NCBI RefSeq assembly: GCF_900111005.1
Contig: NZ_FOFV01000033.1
Span: 1-58,124, forward strand
Length of the DNA: 58,124 nt
DNA from: Lentzea albida
GTDB taxonomy: Bacteria > Actinomycetota > Actinomycetes > Mycobacteriales > Pseudonocardiaceae
Reading direction: 5' to 3'
The position numbers and the translations under genes are program-made. The notes beneath the pieces are model-generated. The model was not told the origin of the DNA, did not search any database, and worked only from the letters and a program-made list of their open reading frames with translations. This document shows positions 28,290-36,173 of this stretch, in pieces (position 1 is the first letter of the stretch; each line of letters begins with the position of its first letter).

Positions 28290-28583
28290 TCACCTCCACG
28301 ACGGATCACCGCCGCGCACTTGTGCTTCCAGGACCCGGATCCGGTCGAGCAGGTCCAGCACGAGCGCGACCGCGTTGTAGTTGAGCGAGAGCCCGCCGCG
28401 CAGCCGCTGGATCCTCGCGATGCGGGCCGCGGTGTCCGGGGGGAACCACAGCCGTCCGCCGTCGTCCACCGCGCACTCGATCAGCCCGAGCGCGGCGAAC
28501 CGGCGCACCAGGTCCGGGTGGAGTCCGGTGTGGACGGACACCCGGTCGACGCTCAGCCGGGCGGGTTTGGTCAGGACGTACAT
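28290..28583 (-). CDS. CbpM-like chaperone modulator (MerR-type winged helix)
   Basis: 97 residues. A small MerR-like helix-turn-helix (RVSVHTGLHPDLVRRFAALGLI) is followed by ARIARIQRLRGGLSLNYNAVALVLDLLDRIRVLE, the dimer helix of the CbpM/MerR_2 family. CbpM binds the J-domain of CbpA-type DnaJ proteins and inhibits them. Its gene is directly after a zinc-finger-less dnaJ with a 1-bp overlap (TGATG), as in cbpA-cbpM pairs. A DNA-binding repressor role (HspR-like) is the alternative; no HspR operator was seen. Confidence 0.78.
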   Translation of the reverse strand: MYVLTKPARLSVDRVSVHTGLHPDLVRRFAALGLIECAVDDGGRLWFPPDTAARIARIQRLRGGLSLNYNAVALVLDLLDRIRVLEAQVRGGDPSWR

Positions 28584-29464
28584 CACGAGCCCCTCGGGTC
28601 GAAGTCGGAGACCGCGGACAGTTCCTCGAACAGCTCCCGTTCCCGCTTGCCGAGCGACTTCGGCACCATGACCTTCACGACCGCGTGGAGGTCACCGTCC
28701 TTCCCGCGCGGGTTCGGCATGCCCTCGCCGCGCAGCCGCAGCCGTCGTCCGCTCGACGAGCCGGGGACGACCCGCACCTTCGCCTCCCCGCCGGGGGTCG
28801 TGATCGGCACGGTGGCGCCGAGGGCGGCCTCCCACGGCGTGACGGGCAGGTCGACGACGATGGTGCGGCCTTCCAGCCGGTAGCGGGGGTGCGGTGCGAT
28901 CCGGACCACCAGGAACAGGTCCCCGGACGTGCCACCGCCGGAGCCGCGGCCGCCCTCGCCGGACAGGCGGATGCGCTGGCCGTCCACCACGCCGGCCGGG
29001 ATCGTCACGTCCAGCTCGCGGTCGCCGACGGTCAGCCGGCGGTGGCCGCCCCGGTAGGCCTCCTCGACCGAGAGGGTCAGCCCGGCCTCCTGGTCGGCGC
29101 CCGGTATCGGGCCACCCCGTCCGCCGCGGCGGAAGACACCGCCGAAGAGGTCTTCGAAGTCGAAGTCCTCGAACCCGCCGAGGCCCGGCCCGCTCGAGTA
29201 CGCGGTGCGGCCTCGGGGCGCGCGTTCCCCGTAGTCCTCCGGAACCTGGCGGAAGTCGGCGCCGAACCGGTCGTACCGCCGGCGCTGCTCGGTGTCCGAC
29301 AGGACGCCGTAGGCCTCGCTGACCTCCTTGAACCGGTCCTCGGCACCGGGGTCGCGGTTGACGTCCGGGTGGTACTGCCGGGCGAGCGCGCGGTACGCCC
29401 GCTGGATCTCCTCGGTGCTCGCTTCGCGCGGCACGCCGAGCACCTCGTAGAAGTCCCTGGCCAC
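28583..29464 (-). CDS. dnaJ: DnaJ/CbpA-type co-chaperone without the zinc finger
   Basis: 293 residues. The J-domain (residues 1-70) has the essential HPD in ALARQYHPDVNR. A Gly/Phe-rich linker (GGFEDFDFEDLFGGVFRRGG) is followed directly by the two C-terminal substrate-binding beta domains; the CxxCxGxG zinc repeats of classical DnaJ are missing. This is the class B/CbpA layout, suited to disaggregation with ClpB. It starts with GTG 29464, seven bases after grpE. It stimulates the ATPase of the DnaK encoded upstream. Confidence 0.92.
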   Translation of the reverse strand: MARDFYEVLGVPREASTEEIQRAYRALARQYHPDVNRDPGAEDRFKEVSEAYGVLSDTEQRRRYDRFGADFRQVPEDYGERAPRGRTAYSSGPGLGGFEDFDFEDLFGGVFRRGGRGGPIPGADQEAGLTLSVEEAYRGGHRRLTVGDRELDVTIPAGVVDGQRIRLSGEGGRGSGGGTSGDLFLVVRIAPHPRYRLEGRTIVVDLPVTPWEAALGATVPITTPGGEAKVRVVPGSSSGRRLRLRGEGMPNPRGKDGDLHAVVKVMVPKSLGKRERELFEELSAVSDFDPRGS

Positions 29465-29471
29465 GTCGTCA

Positions 29472-29957
29472 TCACCCCCGTGCGCGCGCCACCGCGACGG
29501 CGGCGGGACGCAGATCGCCGTAACCCGGTCGCAGCACGCGCACGACCGTGTTCGGCGGGGCGTCCGGATCGTCGAGCACCGTCACGACCTCGTGCACGGC
29601 CGGGTCGAACGGCACCCCGGTGGCGTCCTGGCGCGGGTAGCCGAGCCGGGCGAGCACCTCGACGGCCTGGTCGAGGGTCGCCCGCACGCCTTCTGCCAGG
29701 GCGTCGTCGGACGCGTGCCCGAGCGCGAGCTCCAGGTTGTCGAGCACCGGCAGCCAGGCGGACGCCACCCGCGCGCGTTCGGAGGCGCGCTGGCGTTCCA
29801 GCTCGCGGCTGTGGCGTTTGCGCGTGTTGTCCAGCTCCGCCATGGCGCGCAGCCAGCGGTCTTCCAGCTCGGCGACGTCCGGGACCGGCGCTGGGGAAGG
29901 GGGAGCACCGGCCCCGGATTCGGCCGCGGCGTTCGCGGCGTTCCCCTGTGCGGTCAT
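29472..29957 (-). CDS. grpE: GrpE nucleotide-exchange factor
   Basis: 161 residues. A Pro/Ala-rich N-terminus leads into the long coiled coil (ELEDRWLRAMAELDNTRKRH) and the compact beta domain with the conserved WLPVLDNLELALGHA and FDPAVHEVV. It exchanges ADP for ATP on DnaK. It is shorter than many actinobacterial GrpE proteins, which may mark it as a second, dedicated copy. ATG 29957 lies five bases after the dnaK stop. Confidence 0.93.
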   Translation of the reverse strand: MTAQGNAANAAAESGAGAPPSPAPVPDVAELEDRWLRAMAELDNTRKRHSRELERQRASERARVASAWLPVLDNLELALGHASDDALAEGVRATLDQAVEVLARLGYPRQDATGVPFDPAVHEVVTVLDDPDAPPNTVVRVLRPGYGDLRPAAVAVARARG

Positions 29958-29962
29958 GGTGA

Positions 29963-31840
29963 TCAGACCCGGTCGAAGTCGGCGTCGATGACGTCGTCGT
30001 CCGGCGCGGTGGCCGAACTCGGGCCGGACGACGGCGGTGGCGCGGACGACCGTGCCGCCACCAGTCCGTTCAGCACCTGGGTGAGCTCGTCGGTCATCTC
30101 CCGCACGCGCTCGATCGGCGCCTCGTCCTGCAACGCCTCGCGCGCCTCGGACACCAGCATCTCGGCGCGGGCCTTCTCGTGCGCCGGCGCGTTGTCGCCC
30201 AGGTCGGACAGCGTCTTCTCGACCTGGTAGGCGATCGAGTCGAGGGTGTTGCGGGCGTCCACGGCCTCGCGCAGCCGCTGGTCCTCCGCCTGGTGCGCCT
30301 GCGCGTCGGTCACCATCCGCTCGATCTCGGACGTGTCGAGGTTCGAGCTCTCGCTGATGGTGATGCCCTGCTCCGCGCCGGTGTCCTTGTCCCGGGCGGT
30401 CACGTTGAGGATGCCGTTGGCGTCGATGTCGAAGATGACCTCGACCTGCGGTTCCCCGCGGGGCGCGGGCCTGATGCCGCTGAGCTGGAACCGGCCGAGC
30501 ACGCGGTTGTCGGCCGCGCGTTCGCGTTCGCCCTGCAGCACGACGACGTCCACCGCGGGCTGGTTGTCCTCGGCGGTGGAGAACACCTCGGAGCGGCGAG
30601 CCGGGATGGTCGTGTTCCGCTCGATGATCTTGGTCATCACGCCGCCGCGCGTCTCGACGCCCAGCGACAGCGGGGTCACGTCGAGCAGCAGCACGTCCTT
30701 GACCTCGCCCTTGAGCACACCGGCCTGGACGGCGGCACCGAGTGCCACGACCTCGTCCGGGTTGACGCTCATGTTCGGGTCCTTGCCGCCGGTCAGCCGG
30801 CGGACGAGCTTCTGCACGGCCGGAATCCTGGTCGACCCGCCGACGAGGACGACCTCGTCTATGTCGTTCGCGGTCACCTTGCCGTCGGCCATGGCCTGCT
30901 CGACCGGGCCGAGGCAGCGTTCCACCAGGTCGGCCGTGATCTGCTCGAACGTCGATCGCGTCACGGTCTCGGTCAGGTGCTTCGGGCCGCTCGCGTCGGC
31001 GGTGATGAACGGCAGGCTCACCTGGGTCTGGGTGACCGAGCTGAGCTCGACCTTCGCCTTCTCGGCGGCCTCGGACAGCCGTTGCAGCGCCTGGGCGTCG
31101 CCGCGCAGGTCGATCCCCGTGTCGTTCTTGAACTTGCCGGCGAGGTGGTCGACCAGCCTGTGATCGAAGTCGTCGCCGCCGAGGTGGGTGTCACCGGAGG
31201 TGGACCGCACCTCGACCACGCCGTCACCGACGTCCAGCAGGGACACGTCGAACGTGCCGCCACCGAGGTCGAACACGAGCACCGTCTCGTGCCCCTTGCG
31301 GTCCAGCCCGTACGCCAGCGCGGCCGCCGTCGGCTCGTTGATGATCCGCAGGACCTCGAGACCCGCGATCTTCCCGGCGTCCTTGGTCGCCTGGCGCTGC
31401 GAGTCGTTGAAGTACGCGGGCACGGTGATCACCGCCTCGCGCACCTTCTCCCCGAGGTACTTGCTCGCGTCGTCGACCAGCTTGCGCAGCACCTGCGCGC
31501 TGATCTCCTCGGGCGCGTAGAGCTTGTCGCGCACCTTGAAGCGCACCGAGTCGTTCGGTCCGCGGACGACGTCGAACGTGACCGACTTCGCCTCCTCGCC
31601 GACCTCGTCGAACCGGCGGCCGATGAAGCGCTTGGCCGAGTTGATCGTGCCGTGCGGGTTCAGCACCGCCTGGCGCTTCGCCAGCTGTCCCACCAGGCGT
31701 TCGCCGCTGTCGGTGAACGCCACGACGGACGGGGTGGTCCGCGACCCCTCCGCGTTCGCGATCACGGTGGGCTGGCCTCCCTCGACGACCGCGATGGCGG
31801 AGTTCGTCGTGCCGAGGTCGATCCCGACTGCCGCTGCCAT
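29963..31840 (-). CDS. dnaK: DnaK (Hsp70) chaperone
   Basis: 625 residues. The actin-like ATPase has GIDLGTTNSAIAVVEGG, the VLVFDLGGGTFDVSLLDVGD phosphate loop and VVLVGGSTRIPAVQKLV. The beta-sandwich domain begins near DVTPLSLGVETRGG, and the helical lid ends in a Pro/Ser-rich tail with DDDVIDADFDRV, similar to the bacterial DnaK C-terminus. ATG 31840 shares its A with the stop of the preceding GSP17M gene (TGATG), with GGAGGT upstream. Whether this is the main DnaK or an extra copy cannot be told from the window. Confidence 0.95.
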   Translation of the reverse strand: MAAAVGIDLGTTNSAIAVVEGGQPTVIANAEGSRTTPSVVAFTDSGERLVGQLAKRQAVLNPHGTINSAKRFIGRRFDEVGEEAKSVTFDVVRGPNDSVRFKVRDKLYAPEEISAQVLRKLVDDASKYLGEKVREAVITVPAYFNDSQRQATKDAGKIAGLEVLRIINEPTAAALAYGLDRKGHETVLVFDLGGGTFDVSLLDVGDGVVEVRSTSGDTHLGGDDFDHRLVDHLAGKFKNDTGIDLRGDAQALQRLSEAAEKAKVELSSVTQTQVSLPFITADASGPKHLTETVTRSTFEQITADLVERCLGPVEQAMADGKVTANDIDEVVLVGGSTRIPAVQKLVRRLTGGKDPNMSVNPDEVVALGAAVQAGVLKGEVKDVLLLDVTPLSLGVETRGGVMTKIIERNTTIPARRSEVFSTAEDNQPAVDVVVLQGERERAADNRVLGRFQLSGIRPAPRGEPQVEVIFDIDANGILNVTARDKDTGAEQGITISESSNLDTSEIERMVTDAQAHQAEDQRLREAVDARNTLDSIAYQVEKTLSDLGDNAPAHEKARAEMLVSEAREALQDEAPIERVREMTDELTQVLNGLVAARSSAPPPSSGPSSATAPDDDVIDADFDRV

Positions 31841-32370
31841 CACTTACCACCTCCTGCCGGGGTCATGGCGCTGAGGAGTCGCAGTGCGTCCTCCGCGACC
31901 TCCTCGTCCACAACGAGGTCGTACCGGCTGGGCACCATCGCGGTCACCGAGCTGAAGTCACGCCTGCCGCGCTGCAGGGCGTAGGTGATCGCGCCGATGA
32001 CGGCGCCGATGAGCGCGCCGAACACGAGGCCGTACAGGGCGAGCGTGAACGCGGCGACGAGCGGGTTGATGAGGTCGAACAGGCCAAAGATCCAGCCGAA
32101 CAGCAGTCCGGGGACAGCGCCGGTGGCGGCGCCGTGCAGCATCGCCCGGCCCCAGTTCATCCGGCCGACGACCTGCTCCACCATGCGGATGTCGACTCCG
32201 ACGATCGCGGTGCGGCCGACCGGGAACTTGTTGTCGGACAGGTGGTCGACGGCGCGCTCGGCGTCCTCGTAGTTGCTGAACGACGCGATCGTGCGCCGGC
32301 GCGGCGTATTCTGCGTGGTGCCGGCACCGGTGTCAGCGCGTGCGTGGGCACCCGAGTGGTGGGTGGTCAT
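31840..32370 (-). CDS. General stress protein 17M-like (YflT domain) membrane protein
   Basis: 176 residues. After a His/Thr-rich start, the segment IASFSNYEDAERAVDHLSDN matches the YflT/GSP17M domain of Bacillus stress proteins. Two to three Gly/Ala-rich hydrophobic stretches follow (LFGWIFGLFDLINPLVAAFT, FGALIGAVIGAITYAL), of the glycine-zipper type. Family function is unknown; expression is usually stress-induced. It is the first gene of the stress operon: ATG 32370 with GGGAG upstream, and dnaK starts on its stop codon. Confidence 0.8.
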   Translation of the reverse strand: MTTHHSGAHARADTGAGTTQNTPRRRTIASFSNYEDAERAVDHLSDNKFPVGRTAIVGVDIRMVEQVVGRMNWGRAMLHGAATGAVPGLLFGWIFGLFDLINPLVAAFTLALYGLVFGALIGAVIGAITYALQRGRRDFSSVTAMVPSRYDLVVDEEVAEDALRLLSAMTPAGGGK

Positions 32371-32403
32371 GGCTGCTCCCTCAGGCGTTGACTGCGGGTT
32401 GGT

Positions 32404-32480
32404 CGCGGATTTCATCCGCGCGGGGTCTGCCGGCCCTGCGCGGTTTAGTCCCGTTCTTCGCGTCAACCCTCGCGAAGAAC
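32404..32480. promoter_or_regulatory. Two inverted repeats in the divergent stress-operon promoter region
   Basis: A perfect 10-bp inverted repeat GTTCTTCGCG (32453-32462), 8-bp spacer, CGCGAAGAAC (32471-32480) lies 83 bp before the leftward GSP17M-dnaK operon and 112 bp before the rightward PucR operon. A second, smaller repeat CGCGGAT-TTC-ATCCGCG spans 32404-32420. The large one has operator shape and differs from CIRCE and from the HspR (HAIR) site. It could bind the PucR-type regulator or another stress regulator. Confidence 0.5.
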
Positions 32481-32591
32481 ACATGTGCGGCGCGTCGTCC
32501 TGCCAGGACCAAACCGGTCTTCCCCGGTGGACACGGGAGCACGACCGGGAGGTCCCCGAGCGGTCGACGGGCAACCAGTCACGGAGGGACC

Positions 32592-34292
32592 ATGATCGCC
32601 GGCACCGGAGGAGTGGACGGGTGGGCTCGCACCCAACTGTCCAATCTCTACGGCGTCTTCGTGTTGTCGATGAAGATGTTCGGCGGCAGGGACGCCGCGA
32701 AAATCCTCGCCCTTGCGGCGACCGCAGTGCCGTCGCTCGGGCCGTGCACGGTGGCCGCGACCTACCTCGCGGCGGGGGGCGCGCTGGAGCGCCAGCCCTC
32801 GGACCGCCCGCCCGACGCCGAGCTCGACCGCATCGTGTCGCAGATCGACGAGCACGGATCCGGTGTGGCGCTCCCCGGCGGCACGTGGCGCTGGGCGTTC
32901 CCGCTCAGGGAGCAGGCCGGTCTCGCCGGCTGCCTGGTCGTGGCCGCGGACTCGGAGCCGACGGTCGACGTCATGTTCCTGCTCAAGGTGCTCTGCCAGC
33001 AGACCAGTGCCGCGCTCGCGAACGCGGCCCTGCACCGCAGGGGTGACGATTACGTCCAGGAGCTGCGCCGGTCCAACGACGAGCGGGCGGAGGTGAACGC
33101 CCGGCTGACCGACACGGTCGACGTGCTGCGGCACCAGCAACGCGTGCACGACGTGCTAACTCGCGAGGGTGCTCGTGGAGACGGTGAGCCGGGAATCGCG
33201 CAGGCGCTGCACGAGCTCACCGGACTGTCCGTCGCCATCGAGGACAAGTTCGGCAACCTGCGCGCGTGGGCGGGGCCGGGCCTTCCCGACCCGTACCCGA
33301 AGCCGCCCGCGCGGCGCAGGGAGGACCTGCTGGCCCGCGCCGCCCGCCGCACGTCCCCGCTGAGGGAGAAGGACCGGCTGATCTCGCTGGTCAAGCCGCA
33401 CCACGAGGTGCTGGGCGTGGTCTCCCTGGTCGAGCCGGCGAAGACCGCGGGGGACCAGGACGTCTTCACGCTGGAGTACGGCACGACCGTGCTCGCGCTG
33501 GAGCTCGCCCACCAGCGCACCCTCGCCGAGGTGGAGCTGAGGCTGCACCGGGAGCTCGTTGACGACCTGATCGCCGGCACCGACAACGCCAGCGCGTACG
33601 CACGGGCCGACGCGCTGGGCCACGACCTGCGGGGCACCCACCAGGTGCTCGTGGCGCAGTGGGACGGCGCCCAGGCCGACAGCGATCTGTCGGACGCGGT
33701 GGCGCGTGCGGTAGTCGCCTTGGGTTGGAAAGCCCTGTGCTCGCGCCGTTCCGGCGTCGTGGTGGTGCTCGTCGCTGGAGATCCGGACTGCGAGGCGCTG
33801 TTCCGGTCCGTGGCGAACGACCTGGGCGTGGAGACGGGAGTGGTCGCCGTCGGCGGAGCGTGCGACACACCGGAGACGCTGCCCCGGTCGTACCGCGAGG
33901 CGGTGCGCATGCTGCGCATCCGGCAGGCCTCGGGCACACCGAACGGGATGGCGTCGTTCGAGCAGCTCGGCCTCTACCGGATCCTCGACGCGGGGGAGAG
34001 CCGCGCCGAGGTGACGGCCTTCGTCCGGCAGTGGCTCGGCGGGCTGATCGACTACGACGAGGCGCGGGCCGCGGACATGGTCCGCACGCTCTCCCAGTTC
34101 CTCGAGTGCGGCGGCAGCTACGACAGGACCGCGACCGCGCTGATGATCCACCGCAGCACGTTGCGGTACCGGCTGAGCAGGATGAGGGAGATCACCGGTT
34201 TCGACCTGGGTGACGTGGAAACTCGGTTGAACGTCCACGTCGCCACGCGCGCGTGGCAGGTGCTGCAGGGGCGATCGCTGGAGGGCCGGTGA
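32592..34292 (+). CDS. PucR/CdaR-type transcriptional regulator with GAF domain
   Basis: 566 residues. The N-terminal 150 residues look like a GAF-type sensor. A coiled linker follows (around residues 155-190, RRSNDERAEVNARLTDTVDV), then a second sensor-like region, a GGDEF-like middle domain and a C-terminal PucR helix-turn-helix (SYDRTATALMIHRSTLRYRL, around residue 515). ATG 32592 has GGAGGGAC just upstream. It diverges from the ten-gene stress operon, sharing the region with a 10-bp inverted repeat, and is coupled to the MEDS gene (GTGA). Likely it controls one or both of these operons. Confidence 0.83.
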   Translation: MIAGTGGVDGWARTQLSNLYGVFVLSMKMFGGRDAAKILALAATAVPSLGPCTVAATYLAAGGALERQPSDRPPDAELDRIVSQIDEHGSGVALPGGTWRWAFPLREQAGLAGCLVVAADSEPTVDVMFLLKVLCQQTSAALANAALHRRGDDYVQELRRSNDERAEVNARLTDTVDVLRHQQRVHDVLTREGARGDGEPGIAQALHELTGLSVAIEDKFGNLRAWAGPGLPDPYPKPPARRREDLLARAARRTSPLREKDRLISLVKPHHEVLGVVSLVEPAKTAGDQDVFTLEYGTTVLALELAHQRTLAEVELRLHRELVDDLIAGTDNASAYARADALGHDLRGTHQVLVAQWDGAQADSDLSDAVARAVVALGWKALCSRRSGVVVVLVAGDPDCEALFRSVANDLGVETGVVAVGGACDTPETLPRSYREAVRMLRIRQASGTPNGMASFEQLGLYRILDAGESRAEVTAFVRQWLGGLIDYDEARAADMVRTLSQFLECGGSYDRTATALMIHRSTLRYRLSRMREITGFDLGDVETRLNVHVATRAWQVLQGRSLEGR

Positions 34293-34843
34293 CCGGTGCG
34301 GTGTTCGACGGCGTGCCGCTGGACATGCACTCCCACCTGTGCGTGTTCCACCACGGCCCCGCCGAGCGCGACGAGCTGCTGATGCCGTTCCTCGCGGATG
34401 GGCTCCACCGCGGCGAGGCGTGCCAGTACTTCGCCATGGCCGGGGACCGGGACGACGCGGAACGGAAGCTGGGAGGTCCGCACCCGCGACTTCAGGTGAA
34501 CGGCGCGGAAAGCCGTTACCGGTGCGACGACGGCATGGACAGCGACGCGTTCATGGCCGAGCTCGACGAGTGGTCGGGTGAGCAGGGAACCCCCTGCCGG
34601 GTCGCGGGCGACATGCGCTGGGCCGGCAGCGCGCTGAGCCGGCCGGGCCAGCTCGACGCGCTCTTCCGGCACGAGGTGAACGCGAGCCGGTGGGTGACGA
34701 CGCGCCCGGTGTACGCGTTGTGCTTCTACGACCTCGACCTGTTCGACGGCGACGTGATCGTCCCGATGGTGCACGCCCACCCGCAGATCTGGATGACCGG
34801 CGTGCTCCTCGACAACCCCTACCACCAGCAGCCCCTGCCGTGA
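34289..34843 (+). CDS. MEDS-domain sensor protein
   Basis: 184 residues. HSHLCVFHHGPAERDELLMP and FLADGLHRGEACQYFAM are hallmarks of the MEDS (DcmR-type) sensory domain. DAFMAELDEWS and LYDLDLFDG-like segments later in the chain also fit. These domains are often linked to STAS proteins or anti-sigma kinases in actinobacterial partner-switching systems. GTG 34289 overlaps the regulator stop by 4 bp, and its own stop overlaps the STAS-like gene. No kinase domain is fused here. Confidence 0.8.
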   Translation: MTGAVFDGVPLDMHSHLCVFHHGPAERDELLMPFLADGLHRGEACQYFAMAGDRDDAERKLGGPHPRLQVNGAESRYRCDDGMDSDAFMAELDEWSGEQGTPCRVAGDMRWAGSALSRPGQLDALFRHEVNASRWVTTRPVYALCFYDLDLFDGDVIVPMVHAHPQIWMTGVLLDNPYHQQPLP

Positions 34844-35061
34844 ACGGGAGTGACCCCGCAGGTCTACCGCCCGCGGTGGAATTCCGCCTCGCAGAGCGAA
34901 GCGTCGCACGCGTGCGGTGCATGGTGGTTCCCGCCGCCGTCGCGAAGGTGATCAGAGTCCGTGTGAGCGGGGAGGTCGACGCGTCCACCGTGGACCTCCT
35001 GGTCAGTTCCAGCGCCGCCGTGCGGCGATCCCTCGCGATGCTGGATCTGCTGCGCACGTGA
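34840..35061 (+). CDS. Short STAS-like (anti-sigma antagonist type) protein, probably truncated
   Basis: 73 residues. After a variable start, VIRVRVSGEVDASTVDLLVS matches the first beta-strands of a STAS domain. The remaining half of a normal STAS fold (about 40-50 residues with the phosphorylatable Ser and DLSG-like loop) is missing; the frame ends after RRSLAMLDLLRT. It is coupled to the MEDS gene by a GTGA overlap. Either a frameshift or deletion has clipped it, or it is a mini-STAS. The DNA just downstream holds another remnant, supporting local decay. Confidence 0.5.
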   Translation: MNGSDPAGLPPAVEFRLAERSVARVRCMVVPAAVAKVIRVRVSGEVDASTVDLLVSSSAAVRRSLAMLDLLRT

Positions 35062-35088
35062 CCCACCGGCTCGCCGGGCTGCCCCACG

Positions 35089-35210
35089 TCAGCCGAAGGT
35101 GAAGGAGAAGGCCTGCCCGCCGGCGTTCACGGTCGCGGTGAACGAGCCGATGGCCGACAGGCCGGCGTCGTGGTAGGCCTCGTCCCCGAGGAGGCGATCA
35201 TCGCGACATC
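35089..35210 (-). pseudogene. Possible C-terminal remnant of an unidentified gene
   Basis: The minus strand reads LLGDEAYHDAGLSAIGSFTA then TVNAGGQAFSFTFG before a TGA at 35089-35091. Composition and third-position GC are coding-like and no start or N-terminus is present upstream in the same frame. The parent family was not recognised. It overlaps no other gene. Low confidence. Confidence 0.2.
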
Positions 35211-35361
35211 CGCGCCGCGGCTCCGCGCCGCGAAGGTGCTTGCGAACACGGAAGAGTGAATCGATCTCGTCGTCCACTGTGGAGGAACTGGACGGCGCGG
35301 GACTGTTCGTGCTGGTGGTGCGAGGTTCGCGGATTCTTGGGTAACGGGTCGATAACCGAAC

Positions 35362-35389
35362 CCATCCACTCCGCCCGGAGTGGCGAATC
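35362..35389 (+). promoter_or_regulatory. SigK-type promoter of the fasciclin lipoprotein gene
   Basis: CCATCC at 35362-35367, 16 bases, then CGAATC at 35384-35389. This matches the mycobacterial SigK promoter pattern as I recall it (CCATCC, 16-17 bases, CCGAATC). It lies 41 bases before the start codon, giving a 5' leader of about 35 bases. Mycobacterial SigK drives the fasciclin-domain genes mpt70/mpt83, so the gene behind this promoter fits too. Confidence 0.72.
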
Positions 35390-35430
35390 CCCTCCGACAC
35401 AACCCGAACGCTCCCTGGAGATGTCCCGTC

Positions 35431-36084
35431 ATGAACAAGTCGGTCCGCAACACCGTTCTCGCCGTCGGCACCGCCGCGCTCGCCCTGTTCGGCACGGCGT
35501 GCGGCTCGGGCGACACGGCCGGCGGTGGCAGCTCCAGCTCCGCCGCCGCGCCCACCACGACCGCGTCCTCGTCGGCCGCGATGGCCGACCCGGCCCGCGA
35601 CCTCGTCGGCCCCGGCTGTGCCGACTACGCCAAGCAGGTGCCGTCGGGCGCCGGTTCCGTGAGCGGCATGGCCGCCGACCCGGTCGCCACCGCCGCGTCC
35701 AACAACCCGCTGCTCACCACCCTCGTCAGCGCGGTGTCCGGCAAGCTGAACCCGAAGGTCAACCTCGTCTCGACCCTCAACGGCGGCGAGTTCACCGTCT
35801 TCGCCCCGGTCGACTCCGCGTTCGCCAAGATCGACGCCGCGACGATCGAGACCCTCAAGACCGACGACGCGCTGCTCACCAAGATCCTGACCTACCACGT
35901 CGTCCCCGGCCAGATCTCGCCCGACAAGATCGTCGGCGACCAGAAGACCGTCCAGACCGGCACCGTCAAGGTCACCGGCACCAAGGACGCGCTGAAGGTC
36001 AACGACGCCAACGTGATCTGCGGTGGCGTGAAGACCGCCAACGCCACCGTGTACCTCATCGACTCGGTGCTGCTCCCCGCCTGA
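35431..36084 (+). CDS. Fasciclin (FAS1) domain lipoprotein, MPT70/MPT83-like
   Basis: 217 residues. The lipoprotein signal has lipobox LFGTAC (Cys about 24), then a Ser/Thr/Ala-rich linker, then one FAS1 domain. The H1 and H2 boxes are visible: NLVSTLNGGEFTVFAPVDSAF and LTKILTYHVVPGQ, ending ATVYLIDSVLLPA. FAS1 proteins mediate surface adhesion; MPT83 is the closest known type by layout. ATG 35431 has GGAG ten bases upstream. The SigK-type promoter upstream and the SigK/RskA pair in the window indicate its control. A strong terminator follows. Confidence 0.92.
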   Translation: MNKSVRNTVLAVGTAALALFGTACGSGDTAGGGSSSSAAAPTTTASSSAAMADPARDLVGPGCADYAKQVPSGAGSVSGMAADPVATAASNNPLLTTLVSAVSGKLNPKVNLVSTLNGGEFTVFAPVDSAFAKIDAATIETLKTDDALLTKILTYHVVPGQISPDKIVGDQKTVQTGTVKVTGTKDALKVNDANVICGGVKTANATVYLIDSVLLPA

Positions 36085-36111
36085 CATCTCCAGGGGAGAC
36101 GCAGTACCGCG

Positions 36112-36151
36112 ACTCCGGGAACCGCACTGTGTTGCGGTTCCCGGAGTTTTT
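36112..36151 (+). terminator. Intrinsic terminator with U-run
   Basis: ACTCCGGGAACCGC (36112-36125) pairs with GCGGTTCCCGGAGT (36134-36147) around an 8-nt loop, followed by TTTTT. A 14-bp perfect stem plus U-run is a textbook intrinsic terminator, 28 bp after the fasciclin stop. Confidence 0.92.
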
Positions 36152-36173
36152 GCGTCCGCTCAGCGCCGCCCAA

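Noticed and set aside
32371..32591. CIRCE or HspR (HAIR) heat-shock operator before the dnaK operon
   Set aside because: Neither TTAGCACTC-N9-GAGTGCTAA nor CTTGAGT-N7-ACTCAAG, nor a near match, is present. The repeat found at 32453-32480 differs from both.
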